Below are positions 7,554 to 16,000 of a stretch of 64,000 nt of DNA, in pieces (position 1 is the stretch's first letter; each line of letters starts with the position of its first letter). This DNA is from Phytohabitans flavus (GTDB taxonomy: Bacteria > Actinomycetota > Actinomycetes > Mycobacteriales > Micromonosporaceae), in contig NZ_AP022870.1 in assembly GCF_011764545.1 (NCBI RefSeq), positions 8,500,001-8,564,000 of the forward strand. The letters run 5' to 3'. Below the pieces are notes generated by a model. It made no database searches, had not been told where the DNA came from, and worked only from the letters and a program-made list of their open reading frames with translations. The position numbers and the translations under genes are program-made.

Positions 7554-8621
7554 ATGTCGACACCACCCAAGATGACGGTCACGATGCTGGGTGCCCCGGG
7601 CTCCGGCAAGACCATGTTCCTGCACGGGATGTACGCCATCCTGTCCGCGGGCTTCGAGGGCTACTTCCTCTACACCGTCGACCCCGACCAGGACCTCGAC
7701 CTGATGGACGCGTGGGACCTGCTCTCCGACAAGGGAGAGACCCCGCCGCCGAACGACCCTGAGCCGGTCCCGTACGACTTCGTCCTCAAGGACGGGCTCA
7801 CCCCGCTCGTCGAGATCGACCTCGTCGACTTTCGCGGCGGCGCGGCGCTCGACCGGGTCGCCGAAGGCCCCGACGACGTACGCGTCCTGCGCGAGCGACT
7901 GGCCCGCAGCGACAGCATCTACCTGGTACTCGACGGTGCGAACGTCGGACGGACGGTGGCCAGCATCCTCGCGTCTGGCCAGACCGGGCCGGCAGTGCTC
8001 GACCGGGGGCAGGACAGCACGCAGGTGGCCCGACTGATGCGATTCATCAGCGACGCCACTCAGGCCCGCACCAGTCGCGGACAGGCGGCACCGTCGGTTG
8101 TCGTGCTGATCAGCAAGACCGACCTGCTCGCCCAGACCAGCGGCGTCAGCCGCGCCGAGGCCCTGGCGGTGGTGGCGAAGAATCTCGACCGGCTCGCGTC
8201 GATCGCCACCGTCAAGGGGGTGACCGCGATGGTCTGCCCGGTCAGCATCGGTGCCTTCGGCACCGGCGACTCGGACCGGGTCGACCCCACGGCGCTCAAC
8301 CCGGAAAACGTGTACCACCCGATGATCTTCTCGCTGTGGCACTTCCTCAGCGAGGGGCAGGACGAGCATGCGCTCGCGCTCCGGCGGGACAACGCCCGCC
8401 TCTCGGCGGCGGCCGAGGTGGTCAGCGAACGCCGCGGCCAGCTCTTCGGCAGCTGGCGGCACAGCACCGTGATCAGCCAGAACGAACAGGAGATGGCCGC
8501 ACTGCGCGAGCGCATCGCCGAGCTGAAGCAAACGATGTCCGAGGAAGGGCGGCGGGCCGTGACGCTGATGTCCGCGCTCGCCGGGATGCCGATCATCAAG
8601 GACGGGGAGTGGCAGTCGTGA
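7554..8621 (+). CDS. TRAFAC-type GTPase, second of a pair (double-GTPase-like)
   Basis: A 355-residue GTPase-like protein. The P-loop is GAPGSGKTMF at about residues 12-21, DLVDFRGG near 85 is the switch II region, and VLISKTDLL near 185 is the base-specificity motif. The C-terminal ~80 residues are charged and probably coiled coil (NARLSAAAEVVSERRG...QEMAALRERIAELKQTMSEEG). AAAGGAG sits five bases before ATG 7554. Its stop overlaps the GTG of the next gene (GTGA 8618-8621). Similar order and fold to the preceding gene suggest a heterodimeric GTPase switch. Confidence 0.75.
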   Translation: MSTPPKMTVTMLGAPGSGKTMFLHGMYAILSAGFEGYFLYTVDPDQDLDLMDAWDLLSDKGETPPPNDPEPVPYDFVLKDGLTPLVEIDLVDFRGGAALDRVAEGPDDVRVLRERLARSDSIYLVLDGANVGRTVASILASGQTGPAVLDRGQDSTQVARLMRFISDATQARTSRGQAAPSVVVLISKTDLLAQTSGVSRAEALAVVAKNLDRLASIATVKGVTAMVCPVSIGAFGTGDSDRVDPTALNPENVYHPMIFSLWHFLSEGQDEHALALRRDNARLSAAAEVVSERRGQLFGSWRHSTVISQNEQEMAALRERIAELKQTMSEEGRRAVTLMSALAGMPIIKDGEWQS

Positions 8622-9681
8622 CCGATACGACGACGAAGGGATGGGCGCCGGTCGTCTACGGCCGCACCCTCAACGCGGACTCCTGGTGGCGGGCGGTGCC
8701 AGCCGGCACGGGCACCGACGGGTGGCTCGACACCGCGGTCAACGCCGCGGTGGACGGCGGCAACACGCTGGCCGACGGCCCGCGCTTCCTGCTCAGCCGG
8801 TCGCACGGGCGCCTGCTGGTCGGCGTGGCCTGCCGGGCCGCCGACCTGCACGCGGAGATGAACCAGCACAAGGGCCGGGCCCTGCACTGTTTCGTCGGCT
8901 GGCTGGCGCCGGCCGCTGCGGTGGGCGGGCCGGTGGCGCCGAGACTGTCCGACCTGGAAACCCACTACCGCCAGTGGGCCGGCGAGCTCTACGCCAAGTG
9001 GGTCGGCCCCGACTGGGACGAGCACCGGGCCAAGCTGCGCGGGCCACGCCCATCCGGACCGGTCGATGTGCCGTGGACCGGGGGCAGCGGCCGGTCCGCG
9101 CCCACCGGCTCTTCGCGGACCGGCCGGACGGCGCGGTCCTCGTGGCACCGGCGACCGAACGGTTCGGCCTGTGGGAGGCGGCGCTCGCCGCGTCCGGCGA
9201 GGCCACGCTGGTGACCGGCTGGGGCGCCGAGGGACGCACCCGGCTGCGCGGTGCCACACACGTCTGTGTTGTGGGCCTCGTCGCGCCGAGGCTGGAGCGG
9301 CCCCGGCCCGAGCCGGCACCGGCGCCACCGCAGCCGCCGCAGGTCGGACCGGTCGATGTGGACAAGCAGCCGGTCACCCAGCCCATCGCGCGCGAGCAGG
9401 TGCGGCCGCAGGGCCAGCTCCAGCGCCCGGCCCGGGTGGTGCACAACAGCGGCGACGGGCTGTGCGACTGCTGGGTCGACCGGGCCTCACGGGCGGCCGC
9501 GGGCAGTGCCCACTGGCTGTTCCACGTGTTCGTGCCCCGCTCGCCGCACGGTCGCCCAACGCCGGAGCGCCCGCAGGCGCGGCCTTCGTACGACTTCGAC
9601 TCCTCGGCGTCGCGCGGCCGCCAGGCAGGGACGGGCCAGGGCGATTTCGAACGCCGCATGCAGTTTCCGGACCACGACTGA
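8618..9681 (+). pseudogene. Unknown operon protein, split by a one-base frameshift
   Basis: The gene starts at GTG 8618 inside the stop of the GTPase gene. The frame reads well to about 9080 (WAPVVYGRTLNADSWWRAVP..., LSDLETHYRQWAGELYAKWVGPDWDEH) and then becomes low-complexity, stopping at 9214. Good sequence resumes in the -1 frame (RAHRLFADRPDGAVLVAPATERFGLWEAAL) and runs to TGA 9681. Adding one G to the G5 run at 9080-9084 joins the halves into about 354 residues. The N-terminal half may bind a partner; the middle is a Pro-rich linker (PRPEPAPAPPQPPQ). I do not recognise the family. Given the other G-run breaks in the window, it is probably intact in the organism. Confidence 0.65.
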
Positions 9682-9699
9682 CGGCACAGGGAGGCTCCC

Positions 9700-11559
9700 A
9701 TGACGCAGGAACAGCCGGCCGACCGGCATCCGCTCACCCAGCCGGTCATCCGGCTCTGCAACGACGCGGCCGACGTGGTCGAGCAGTACGGCGAGACGTA
9801 CCGCGACACCCAGGCGGCGCAGCTGATCCGGGCCGAGGCGGGGCGGCTGACCGCGGACGAGGCCACGGTGGTGGTCGTCGGCGAGAAGAAGCGGGGCAAG
9901 AGCTCGCTCATCAACGCGCTCGTCGGCGCCGCCAACCTGATGCCCGTCGAGGTCGACATCGCCACCAGCGTGCATGTACTCGTGCGCCACGCGCCCCACC
10001 TGCGGGCCGCGGCCCTCGTCACGGGTGCTGACGAGCCGATGCCCATCGAGCCGGCCGACATCCACCGGTACGTGGCGATGGACCCGGCCACCGGCGCTCC
10101 GTACCGGGACGACGTCACCTCGGTCGAGGTCGGACTGCCCAGCCCGATGCTCGCCGAGGGGGTCGCGCTCGTCGACACGCCCGGCGTCGGCGGCCTCGTC
10201 TCCGGGCACACACAGATCACCCTCGCGACCCTCGGCATGGCCGACGCGCTGCTGTTCGTCGTACACGGCGGCACCGAGCTAACCGCCTCCGAGCTCGCGT
10301 TCCTCGGGCAGGCCACGCAGCGGGTGGCCACCGTGATCTTCGTGCTCACCCAGATCGACAAGTACCCCGCCTGGCGGGAGATCCTCGGGCGCAACCAGGC
10401 TCTGATTGCCCAACACGCGCCGCGGTACCAGGCAGCGTCGTGGTTCGCGGTCAGCAGCCGCGCCAAGACCGACGCCGACCTCGCGCTCGCCGGGGGCAAC
10501 GCGGAGGTGGCGGCGCGGCGCCTGGAGTTCAGCGGATTCCCGGCCCTCCAGGAGGCCATCGTCGAGCAGGTGGCCCGCCGAGCGGCCGCCGTCCGCCTCG
10601 CCAACGCCGTGCACGTGGTCACGATGGCGGTCGACCCGCTCCTAGAGATGTACGAGCGTCGCATGCGGTCGCTAACCCTCGACCCCGGGCTTGCCGATGA
10701 GCTGGCCACCCGCGAGGCGGCGGTACGTGACCTGGCCGACCGCGACGCGGTATGGCGCAAGACCCTCGCCAGCCGCCTGAAGGAGCTGGAGAGCGTGCTC
10801 CAGCTGGGCTTCCGGCGCAGCGTCAACGACCTCCGGGCGATCGTCGAGGAGAAGATCAGTACCGCCGGCCCGGAAGACTTCGCCGAGCTCGCCGGTGACC
10901 TCGAGGACGGCATCCGCGGTGTGTGGATGCAGCTTGAGAACGCGACCCGCGAGGGTCTCAGCCGGATCAGCCGGGAGATCGGCGGCGAGCTGCACAACGC
11001 CGGCGCGGTCGAGGTGGCCAACCACATGGCGCTGCCCGAGCGGCTCCAGCGGATGCCCGCCCCGGTCGTCGGCCCTCGCGACCACGTGGGCTTCTTCGCC
11101 GGTGTGGAGCGGCTGATGCCCGCGTACGGTGCGGGTTCCCTCGCGTTCACGGTGCTCGCCGTCGCGACCGGCGGGATCTGGATCCCGTTCTTCGTCGGCA
11201 TCGGGGTGACCGCCGGTCTGATGGGCCGCCGCAAGCGGCTCCAGCAGCTCCACGAGGGACGCGCCGACGCACAGCGCTACCTCAACCGGATCACCAACGA
11301 GCTGAACACGGAGGTACCGCCGAAGATCCGCGAAGGGCTGGCCCAGGCGGGCGCACAGCTGTCCGAGTCGATTAGCCAGCGGCTGGCCGAGCAGCGGCAG
11401 GCGGTGGAGCGGGAGCTGGCCGAGCACCGGGACAACGTCGGCAAGCAGCAGGAGGAGCTCGCCACCCAGCACGCCTCGACCGCAGCCGACGTGGCATCGG
11501 TGACGGCGGTGGCACGTCGGGCGGCTGAGCTGCGCGGCTACCTCTCCGGCCCAGCGTGA
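9700..11559 (+). CDS. Dynamin-like GTPase with membrane hairpin (first of two)
   Basis: A 619-residue bacterial dynamin-like protein. The GTPase domain has a P-loop GEKKRGKSS at 61-69, a threonine-containing switch I segment, VDTPGVGG near 158-165 and LTQID near 210 as a degenerate base motif. Long helical stalk segments follow. A hydrophobic hairpin (AGSLAFTVLAVATGGIWIPFFVGIGVTAG, split by Gly) at about 475-505 should dip into the membrane, and the C-terminus is coiled coil. Such proteins work in pairs in membrane remodelling or phage defence. The stop overlaps the next dynamin gene by GTGA. It belongs to the Hsp70-GTPase operon. Confidence 0.85.
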   Translation: MTQEQPADRHPLTQPVIRLCNDAADVVEQYGETYRDTQAAQLIRAEAGRLTADEATVVVVGEKKRGKSSLINALVGAANLMPVEVDIATSVHVLVRHAPHLRAAALVTGADEPMPIEPADIHRYVAMDPATGAPYRDDVTSVEVGLPSPMLAEGVALVDTPGVGGLVSGHTQITLATLGMADALLFVVHGGTELTASELAFLGQATQRVATVIFVLTQIDKYPAWREILGRNQALIAQHAPRYQAASWFAVSSRAKTDADLALAGGNAEVAARRLEFSGFPALQEAIVEQVARRAAAVRLANAVHVVTMAVDPLLEMYERRMRSLTLDPGLADELATREAAVRDLADRDAVWRKTLASRLKELESVLQLGFRRSVNDLRAIVEEKISTAGPEDFAELAGDLEDGIRGVWMQLENATREGLSRISREIGGELHNAGAVEVANHMALPERLQRMPAPVVGPRDHVGFFAGVERLMPAYGAGSLAFTVLAVATGGIWIPFFVGIGVTAGLMGRRKRLQQLHEGRADAQRYLNRITNELNTEVPPKIREGLAQAGAQLSESISQRLAEQRQAVERELAEHRDNVGKQQEELATQHASTAADVASVTAVARRAAELRGYLSGPA

Positions 11560-13073
11560 CCCGCTCGGCTGGCGGCCCGGTGGTGGCGGGACACCCGCCC
11601 ACCGGCGCCGCCCCGGAGGCGGGCGGCGTCCCGGGCCCGCTGTGCCGGCGGGTCCGGGCGATCGCCGGGGCCGCGGCCGCCGAGCTGCCGCCTGGGCCGC
11701 TGCTGTCGGAGATCCACTCCGTACTCGACCGGCTGGCCGAGCCGGGACTACGGATCGCCGTCGGCGGTCGGATGAAAGCCGGCAAGTCCACGCTCATCAA
11801 CGCGCTCGTCGGCCAGGAGGTCGCGGCGACCGCCGCCACCGAGTGCACGCTGCTGGTCGCCTGGTTCCGGGCGGGGCCGCAGAACAGGGTCGTCGTGCAC
11901 AGCACCGACGGCCGGCGAGTCGAGACCGGCGCGCGCCCCGGAGGCGGGATCCCGTACGAACTGTCCGGCCTCGGCGTGCCGCTGGAGGAGATCCAAGAGC
12001 TGGAGGTCGAGCTGGCCAACCGGCGGCTGGCCGAGTACACCATCGTGGACACTCCTGGCGTCGACTCGCTCAGCGGCCTCGACGACGTGGCCATGGCGGC
12101 TCTCGCCCGAGCCGACGCGCTGCTCTACGTGATGCCCCATCCCGGGCAGGGCGAGCAGGAGGCGCTGGAGGCGTTGCGCCGCAAGGCGTCCGGCTCGATC
12201 ACCGCCGCCACCGTGCTGGGCGTGCTGAGCCGGATCGACGAGCTTGGCAGCGGCACCGGCGACCCGTGGCCGCACGCCCGCCGCATAGCCGGCCGGTACT
12301 CCCGCTCCTTGACCGGCCTGGTCGGCACGATCGTGCCGGTGGTCGGACTGCTGGCCCAGGCAGCGGCCGGCGACGGGTACACCGATGACGACACCGCCCG
12401 GATCGCTCGCCTCGCCGCCACGACGGAGGCCGACCTCACCGAGGCGCTCTACTCCGGCGATGCCTTCCTAGCCTGGGACGCCGGCCCGTTGCCGGCGGGG
12501 GACCGCCGGCGCCTGCTCGGCCTGCTCGGCCGCCACGGCATCGCGGAGGCGTTCGCGGCCTGGCACAGCGGCACCCGCGGCAGCGCGGCGATGCTGAGCC
12601 ACCTGCGGGCCGCCTCCGGCATCGACGAGCTGGAGTCGGAGATCCGCGGCCGCTTCGTCGCCTCCGCCGACCGCCTGCGCGCCGCCCGCGCGATCCACTC
12701 CCTCGATCAGGCGGCCGGGGGCGCCGGCGGCGACGATCGGGTACTCGTGGCGCTGCGGGCCGGGCTCGCCGAAGTGCGCACCCATCCGCTGATGCGCCAG
12801 GCCGAGCTCGGCACTGCTCTCGCCGACCTTGCCTCCGGCACGCTCACCCTGCCCGAGCCGGACGGGCGGGAACTCGTGGCGCTGGCGACCGGCGGCAGCC
12901 CGGCTGCCTGCCTGGGCCTTCCCGCCGGCACCGACCGCCCCACCCAGGCCCGCGAGGCCGACCGCCTCGCCGCCCGCTGGCGCGTCATCGAGAACACCGC
13001 CCGCCAGCGGGTGACCCGCCGCCACGCCCGCGCCGCCCGCGAACTCTACGAAGCTCTGTACTTCCTCGACTGA
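11556..13073 (+). CDS. Dynamin-like GTPase, second of two
   Basis: A 505-residue dynamin-family GTPase. The P-loop is GRMKAGKSTL at about 71-80, followed by a TAATECTLL switch I, VDTPGVDSLSG near 165-175 and LSRIDEL as the base-specificity region. There is no strong membrane hairpin, unlike the upstream partner, so this is probably the soluble member of a heteromeric pair. The start codon (GTG 11556) lies inside the stop of the first dynamin gene, a sign of coupled synthesis in fixed ratio. It closes the operon: the Nudix gene follows after 21 bp but looks functionally unrelated. Confidence 0.85.
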   Translation: MTRSAGGPVVAGHPPTGAAPEAGGVPGPLCRRVRAIAGAAAAELPPGPLLSEIHSVLDRLAEPGLRIAVGGRMKAGKSTLINALVGQEVAATAATECTLLVAWFRAGPQNRVVVHSTDGRRVETGARPGGGIPYELSGLGVPLEEIQELEVELANRRLAEYTIVDTPGVDSLSGLDDVAMAALARADALLYVMPHPGQGEQEALEALRRKASGSITAATVLGVLSRIDELGSGTGDPWPHARRIAGRYSRSLTGLVGTIVPVVGLLAQAAAGDGYTDDDTARIARLAATTEADLTEALYSGDAFLAWDAGPLPAGDRRRLLGLLGRHGIAEAFAAWHSGTRGSAAMLSHLRAASGIDELESEIRGRFVASADRLRAARAIHSLDQAAGGAGGDDRVLVALRAGLAEVRTHPLMRQAELGTALADLASGTLTLPEPDGRELVALATGGSPAACLGLPAGTDRPTQAREADRLAARWRVIENTARQRVTRRHARAARELYEALYFLD

Positions 13074-13094
13074 AAGCCTCCTACGCTGCCATTT

Positions 13095-13574
13095 GTGACG
13101 GCAGTCCCAGCAGCTCCTCCGCCCATGGCCACGCCGCGGGTCGCGGCGGCCGCGCTCTTCTTCGATCAGGCCGGCCACGTCATGCTCGTCCACCCGACCT
13201 ACAAGGACTACTGGGATCTCCCGGGCGGGATCGTCGAGCCTGGCGAGTCGCCGATGGCGGCTTGTGCGCGGGAGGTCAGTGAGGAGATCGGGCTGACGGT
13301 CCCCATCGGTGGGCTCCTGGTCGTGGACTGGGCGCCTGCCGAGCGTGAGGGCGACAAGATGGTCTTCCTCTTCGACGGCGGCGAGCTGAGCGAGGAGGAC
13401 CGGGCGCGCATCGCCTTCGTGGACGGGGAGCTGGACGAGTGGCGGTTTGTCGCGGCGGAAGACCTCGACCAGTACACGATCACGAGGCTGGTCCGGCGCA
13501 TCCGCACCGGGATCGGTGCCAGAGCGCGGGGGCGGGCGGCCTATTGCGAGTACGGCGTCGAGCCGGTCAGGTAG
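13095..13574 (+). CDS. Nudix hydrolase
   Basis: A 159-residue MutT-like pyrophosphatase acting on a nucleoside diphosphate linked to another moiety. The full Nudix box is present (GGIVEPGESPMAACAREVSEEIGL pattern: the final REVSEEIG supplies the metal-binding glutamates). It is a single-domain cytosolic protein starting at GTG 13095. The substrate cannot be inferred. It begins 21 bp after the dynamin gene and may be co-transcribed with it, or may start a separate unit. Confidence 0.9.
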   Translation: MTAVPAAPPPMATPRVAAAALFFDQAGHVMLVHPTYKDYWDLPGGIVEPGESPMAACAREVSEEIGLTVPIGGLLVVDWAPAEREGDKMVFLFDGGELSEEDRARIAFVDGELDEWRFVAAEDLDQYTITRLVRRIRTGIGARARGRAAYCEYGVEPVR

Positions 13575-13600
13575 GCGGTCCAAGATTTTCTGCCGCGCGT

Positions 13601-13628
13601 TGTCGATCTGACGGTGTCCGGGCTCGTC
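13601..13628 (+). promoter_or_regulatory. Predicted ECF42-dependent autopromoter
   Basis: TGTCGA at 13601-13606 and CGTC at 13625-13628 are separated by 18 bases, 46 bp before the DGPF gene. Known ECF42 sigma factors recognise TGTCGA at -35 and CGA/TC-type -10 elements upstream of their own DGPF operon. The match and location support autoregulation. Confidence 0.6.
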
Positions 13629-13673
13629 GTAGGGTAGGAGGCCCGCCGGGGCCGGTCACGATAGGACATCGAC

Positions 13674-14030
13674 ATGGCCAAGTACATCATTCTCATCTAC
13701 GGCGACGCGAAGCAGTGGGAGGCGATGACCCCCGCGCAGCAAGAGGCGAACGAGGCGGCGCACGCGGCGTTTCGCGATGCGGGCGGTTCACGGGTCCTTG
13801 GCGGCCACGAGTTGGAGCTGGCGCCGATGGCGACCACGCTGCGCACCGACGGCGCTGACGGGGTGACCACGACGGACGGGCCGTTCCTCGAGGCGAAGGA
13901 GGCGGTTGGCGGCTACTACCTGGTCGAGGCCGCGGACCTCGACGAGGTGCTGGCGCTCGCCGCCCGGCTGCCCGAGGTGCACGTCGCTCACAGCGGCGTC
14001 GAAATCCGGCCAATAATCGATCACGGATAG
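13674..14030 (+). CDS. DGPF / YCII-domain protein
   Basis: A 118-residue YCII-related protein containing the diagnostic DGPF motif (TTDGPFLEAKEAVGGYYLVEA). Genes of this kind are almost always next to ECF42 sigma factors, as here: the sigma gene starts four bases after this stop. Their biochemical role is unsettled; the fold is ferredoxin-like and may be enzymatic. It lies directly behind the predicted ECF42 promoter. Confidence 0.92.
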   Translation: MAKYIILIYGDAKQWEAMTPAQQEANEAAHAAFRDAGGSRVLGGHELELAPMATTLRTDGADGVTTTDGPFLEAKEAVGGYYLVEAADLDEVLALAARLPEVHVAHSGVEIRPIIDHG

Positions 14031-14034
14031 CAAC

Positions 14035-15279
14035 GTGACCGAGGCGATCGCGAATCGCACGGTGGGCGAGGCGGTGGCGGAGGCGCACCGCACCGAGTGG
14101 GCGCGGGTCTTCGCCACCACCGCGCAGCTCACCCGGGACCTCGACCTGGCGGAGGAGTGCGCGCAGGAGGCGTACGCTCAGGCGCTGCTCACCTGGCCGG
14201 AGACCGGCATCCCGGATCGGCCCGGCGCCTGGCTCACCACGATCGCCCGCAACCGGGCGCGGGACGTGCTGCGGCGGGAGTCGAACTTCCGGCGGGCGAT
14301 GCCGCTGCTGGCGGCCGACGAGCGGGTGCCCGGGCCGGAGGACGGCTTGGACGACGACCGGCTGCGGTTGATCTTCACCTGCTGCCACCCCGCACTCGGG
14401 CGGGACGCGCAGGTCGCGTTGACCCTGCGGCTCGTGTGCGGCCTGTCCACCGCTGAGGTAGCGCGGGCGTACGTGGTGCAGGAGGCGACCATGGCCGCGC
14501 GGATCACGCGCGCCAAGAAGAAGATCGCCACGGCCCGCATCCCGTACCGGGTGCCGGCGCCCGACCAGCTGGGCGAGCGGGTGAGCGCGGTCCTGGAGGT
14601 CGTACACCTGATCTTCACGACCGGGCATACCGCGCCGACCGGGGCGCAGCTGATCCGGCGGGACCTGACCGGGAGCGCCATCCGGCTGGCCCGCATGCTG
14701 CACCTACTGATGCCGAACGAAGCGGAGATCACCGGCCTGCTCGCCCTGCTGCTGCTCGTCGAGGCGCGGGCGGACACCCGCACGTCCGAGAGCGGGCGGC
14801 TGCTGCTTCTGTCCGAACAGGACAGAAGTCGATGGGACAGCCAGCTGATTAGCGAAGGCACGGCCCTGCTCACCGACGCGCTGCGGCGGCGGGCGCCGAC
14901 CCGGTACGCGGTGGAGGCCGCGATCGCCGCCGTGCACGCGGAGGCCCGTAGCTGGGAGGAGACGGACTGGACGGAGATCGTCTCGCTCTACGGCGTGCTG
15001 CTCCAGCTCTGGCCCTCGCCGGTGGTGAAGCTCAACCGCGCGGTCGCGATCAGCTTCCGGGACGGCCCAGCCGCCGGCCTCGACGCGCTGGCGCCGCTGC
15101 TGGCCGATCCGGCGCTGGCTACGTACGGCTACCTCAGCGCCGTACGGGCGGACTTGCTCCGGCGGCTGCACCGCTGGGCGGAGGCGGCCGGCGCGTACGA
15201 GGAGGCGCTTGCCCTGACCGACAACGAGGTCGAGCGCGCCTTCCTCATCGAACGGCTCCGAGAGGTCCAGGCACGTTGA
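14035..15279 (+). CDS. ECF42-group RNA polymerase sigma factor with C-terminal extension
   Basis: A 414-residue sigma factor. Region 2 is at about 10-80 (LTRDLDLAEECAQEAYAQALLTWPETGIPDRPGAWLTTIARNRARDVL) and region 4 at about 110-165. A ~200-residue helical C-terminal extension (DUF6596/TPR-like) is typical of the ECF42 group, which lacks a classic anti-sigma factor and is thought to be controlled by this extension. It is co-transcribed with the DGPF gene. The 3' end overlaps the convergent membrane protein gene by 35 bp. Confidence 0.93.
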   Translation: MTEAIANRTVGEAVAEAHRTEWARVFATTAQLTRDLDLAEECAQEAYAQALLTWPETGIPDRPGAWLTTIARNRARDVLRRESNFRRAMPLLAADERVPGPEDGLDDDRLRLIFTCCHPALGRDAQVALTLRLVCGLSTAEVARAYVVQEATMAARITRAKKKIATARIPYRVPAPDQLGERVSAVLEVVHLIFTTGHTAPTGAQLIRRDLTGSAIRLARMLHLLMPNEAEITGLLALLLLVEARADTRTSESGRLLLLSEQDRSRWDSQLISEGTALLTDALRRRAPTRYAVEAAIAAVHAEARSWEETDWTEIVSLYGVLLQLWPSPVVKLNRAVAISFRDGPAAGLDALAPLLADPALATYGYLSAVRADLLRRLHRWAEAAGAYEEALALTDNEVERAFLIERLREVQAR

Positions 15280-15973
15280 CGTCCAGTGCGATCCGGCGGT
15301 CCGGGGTGGCGAGGTAGTACTCGATCACGTGCGCGAGGTGCTCGTTCGAGATCGAGTAGTCGTGGCCACCCACGGTGACGTACCGCACCTGGTCCCGCAG
15401 GCGCAGGTGGACGCCCTTCTTGTCGCGCAGCACCGAGGCGATCCGCTCCCACGGCAGCGCCTCGTCCTCCGTCGTCACGCCCGTCGAGGTGATAGCGACG
15501 AACCTGGGACGGCGCAGGCTCCGGAAGACCGCGAACGCGGACACGAGCAGAGCCGCGACGCCCACCGCGGAGCTGATGCGCCCCTCCCAGGCACCTATCG
15601 TCGAGCCGCCCCAGACCAGGCCGCTGCCGACGACGGCGCCCCCAGCGGCCACCTCGATCGCCCATGCCCACCTGGAACGCCGCGCGAGCAGGCCCGGTCG
15701 GGTGCCGCCGGGTAGGACGAGGGCGGGACGCCAGCGGAGGCGGCCACGCCGGGTGCGGCTGCGCAGCGCCGCCTGCACGCCGAGATGCCCTATGCCGGCG
15801 AGAAACAGCACGTCGTGCGGATCGACGGGTGTGGCAGTGCCGGCCCGGCGGCCGTACTCCCACAGGGCGGCGCCGGCGACAAGGACGGCGAGCGACGCGA
15901 ATGCCGCCGCCACCGGGCGGAGCCACCGCGCCAAGTCGCGGCCCACCTCCTCGACCACCGCGCCGGCGGTCAC
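15245..15973 (-). CDS. Hypothetical membrane protein with PH-like C-terminal domain
   Basis: A 242-residue protein of unknown function. Four hydrophobic segments are visible: near 20-38, 53-68, 102-122 and 132-150. The C-terminal ~80 residues (FVAITSTGVTTEDEALPWERIASVLRDKKGVHLRLRD) resemble the bacterial PH-like cytoplasmic domains found after membrane segments in actinobacterial proteins. No enzymatic motif is visible. It ends 27 bp before the SigB-STAS gene's stop, on the same strand but downstream of it, so the two may share a transcript. Confidence 0.75.
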   Translation of the reverse strand: MTAGAVVEEVGRDLARWLRPVAAAFASLAVLVAGAALWEYGRRAGTATPVDPHDVLFLAGIGHLGVQAALRSRTRRGRLRWRPALVLPGGTRPGLLARRSRWAWAIEVAAGGAVVGSGLVWGGSTIGAWEGRISSAVGVAALLVSAFAVFRSLRRPRFVAITSTGVTTEDEALPWERIASVLRDKKGVHLRLRDQVRYVTVGGHDYSISNEHLAHVIEYYLATPDRRIALDVNVPGPLGAVR

Positions 15974-16000
15974 CGGCGGGGCGAGGAGTGCTGCATTCCT

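Noticed and set aside
9080..9084. Programmed -1 frameshifting in the unknown operon gene
   Set aside because: No X-XXY-YYZ slippery heptamer in the zero frame, and the same kind of break occurs in unrelated genes such as purC.
8793..11234. An 813-codon open frame on the minus strand across the dynamin locus
   Set aside because: It is a mirror of the dynamin gene's GC-rich third-position pattern: Arg/Ser/Thr-rich, without motifs, while the plus strand has clear GTPase motifs.
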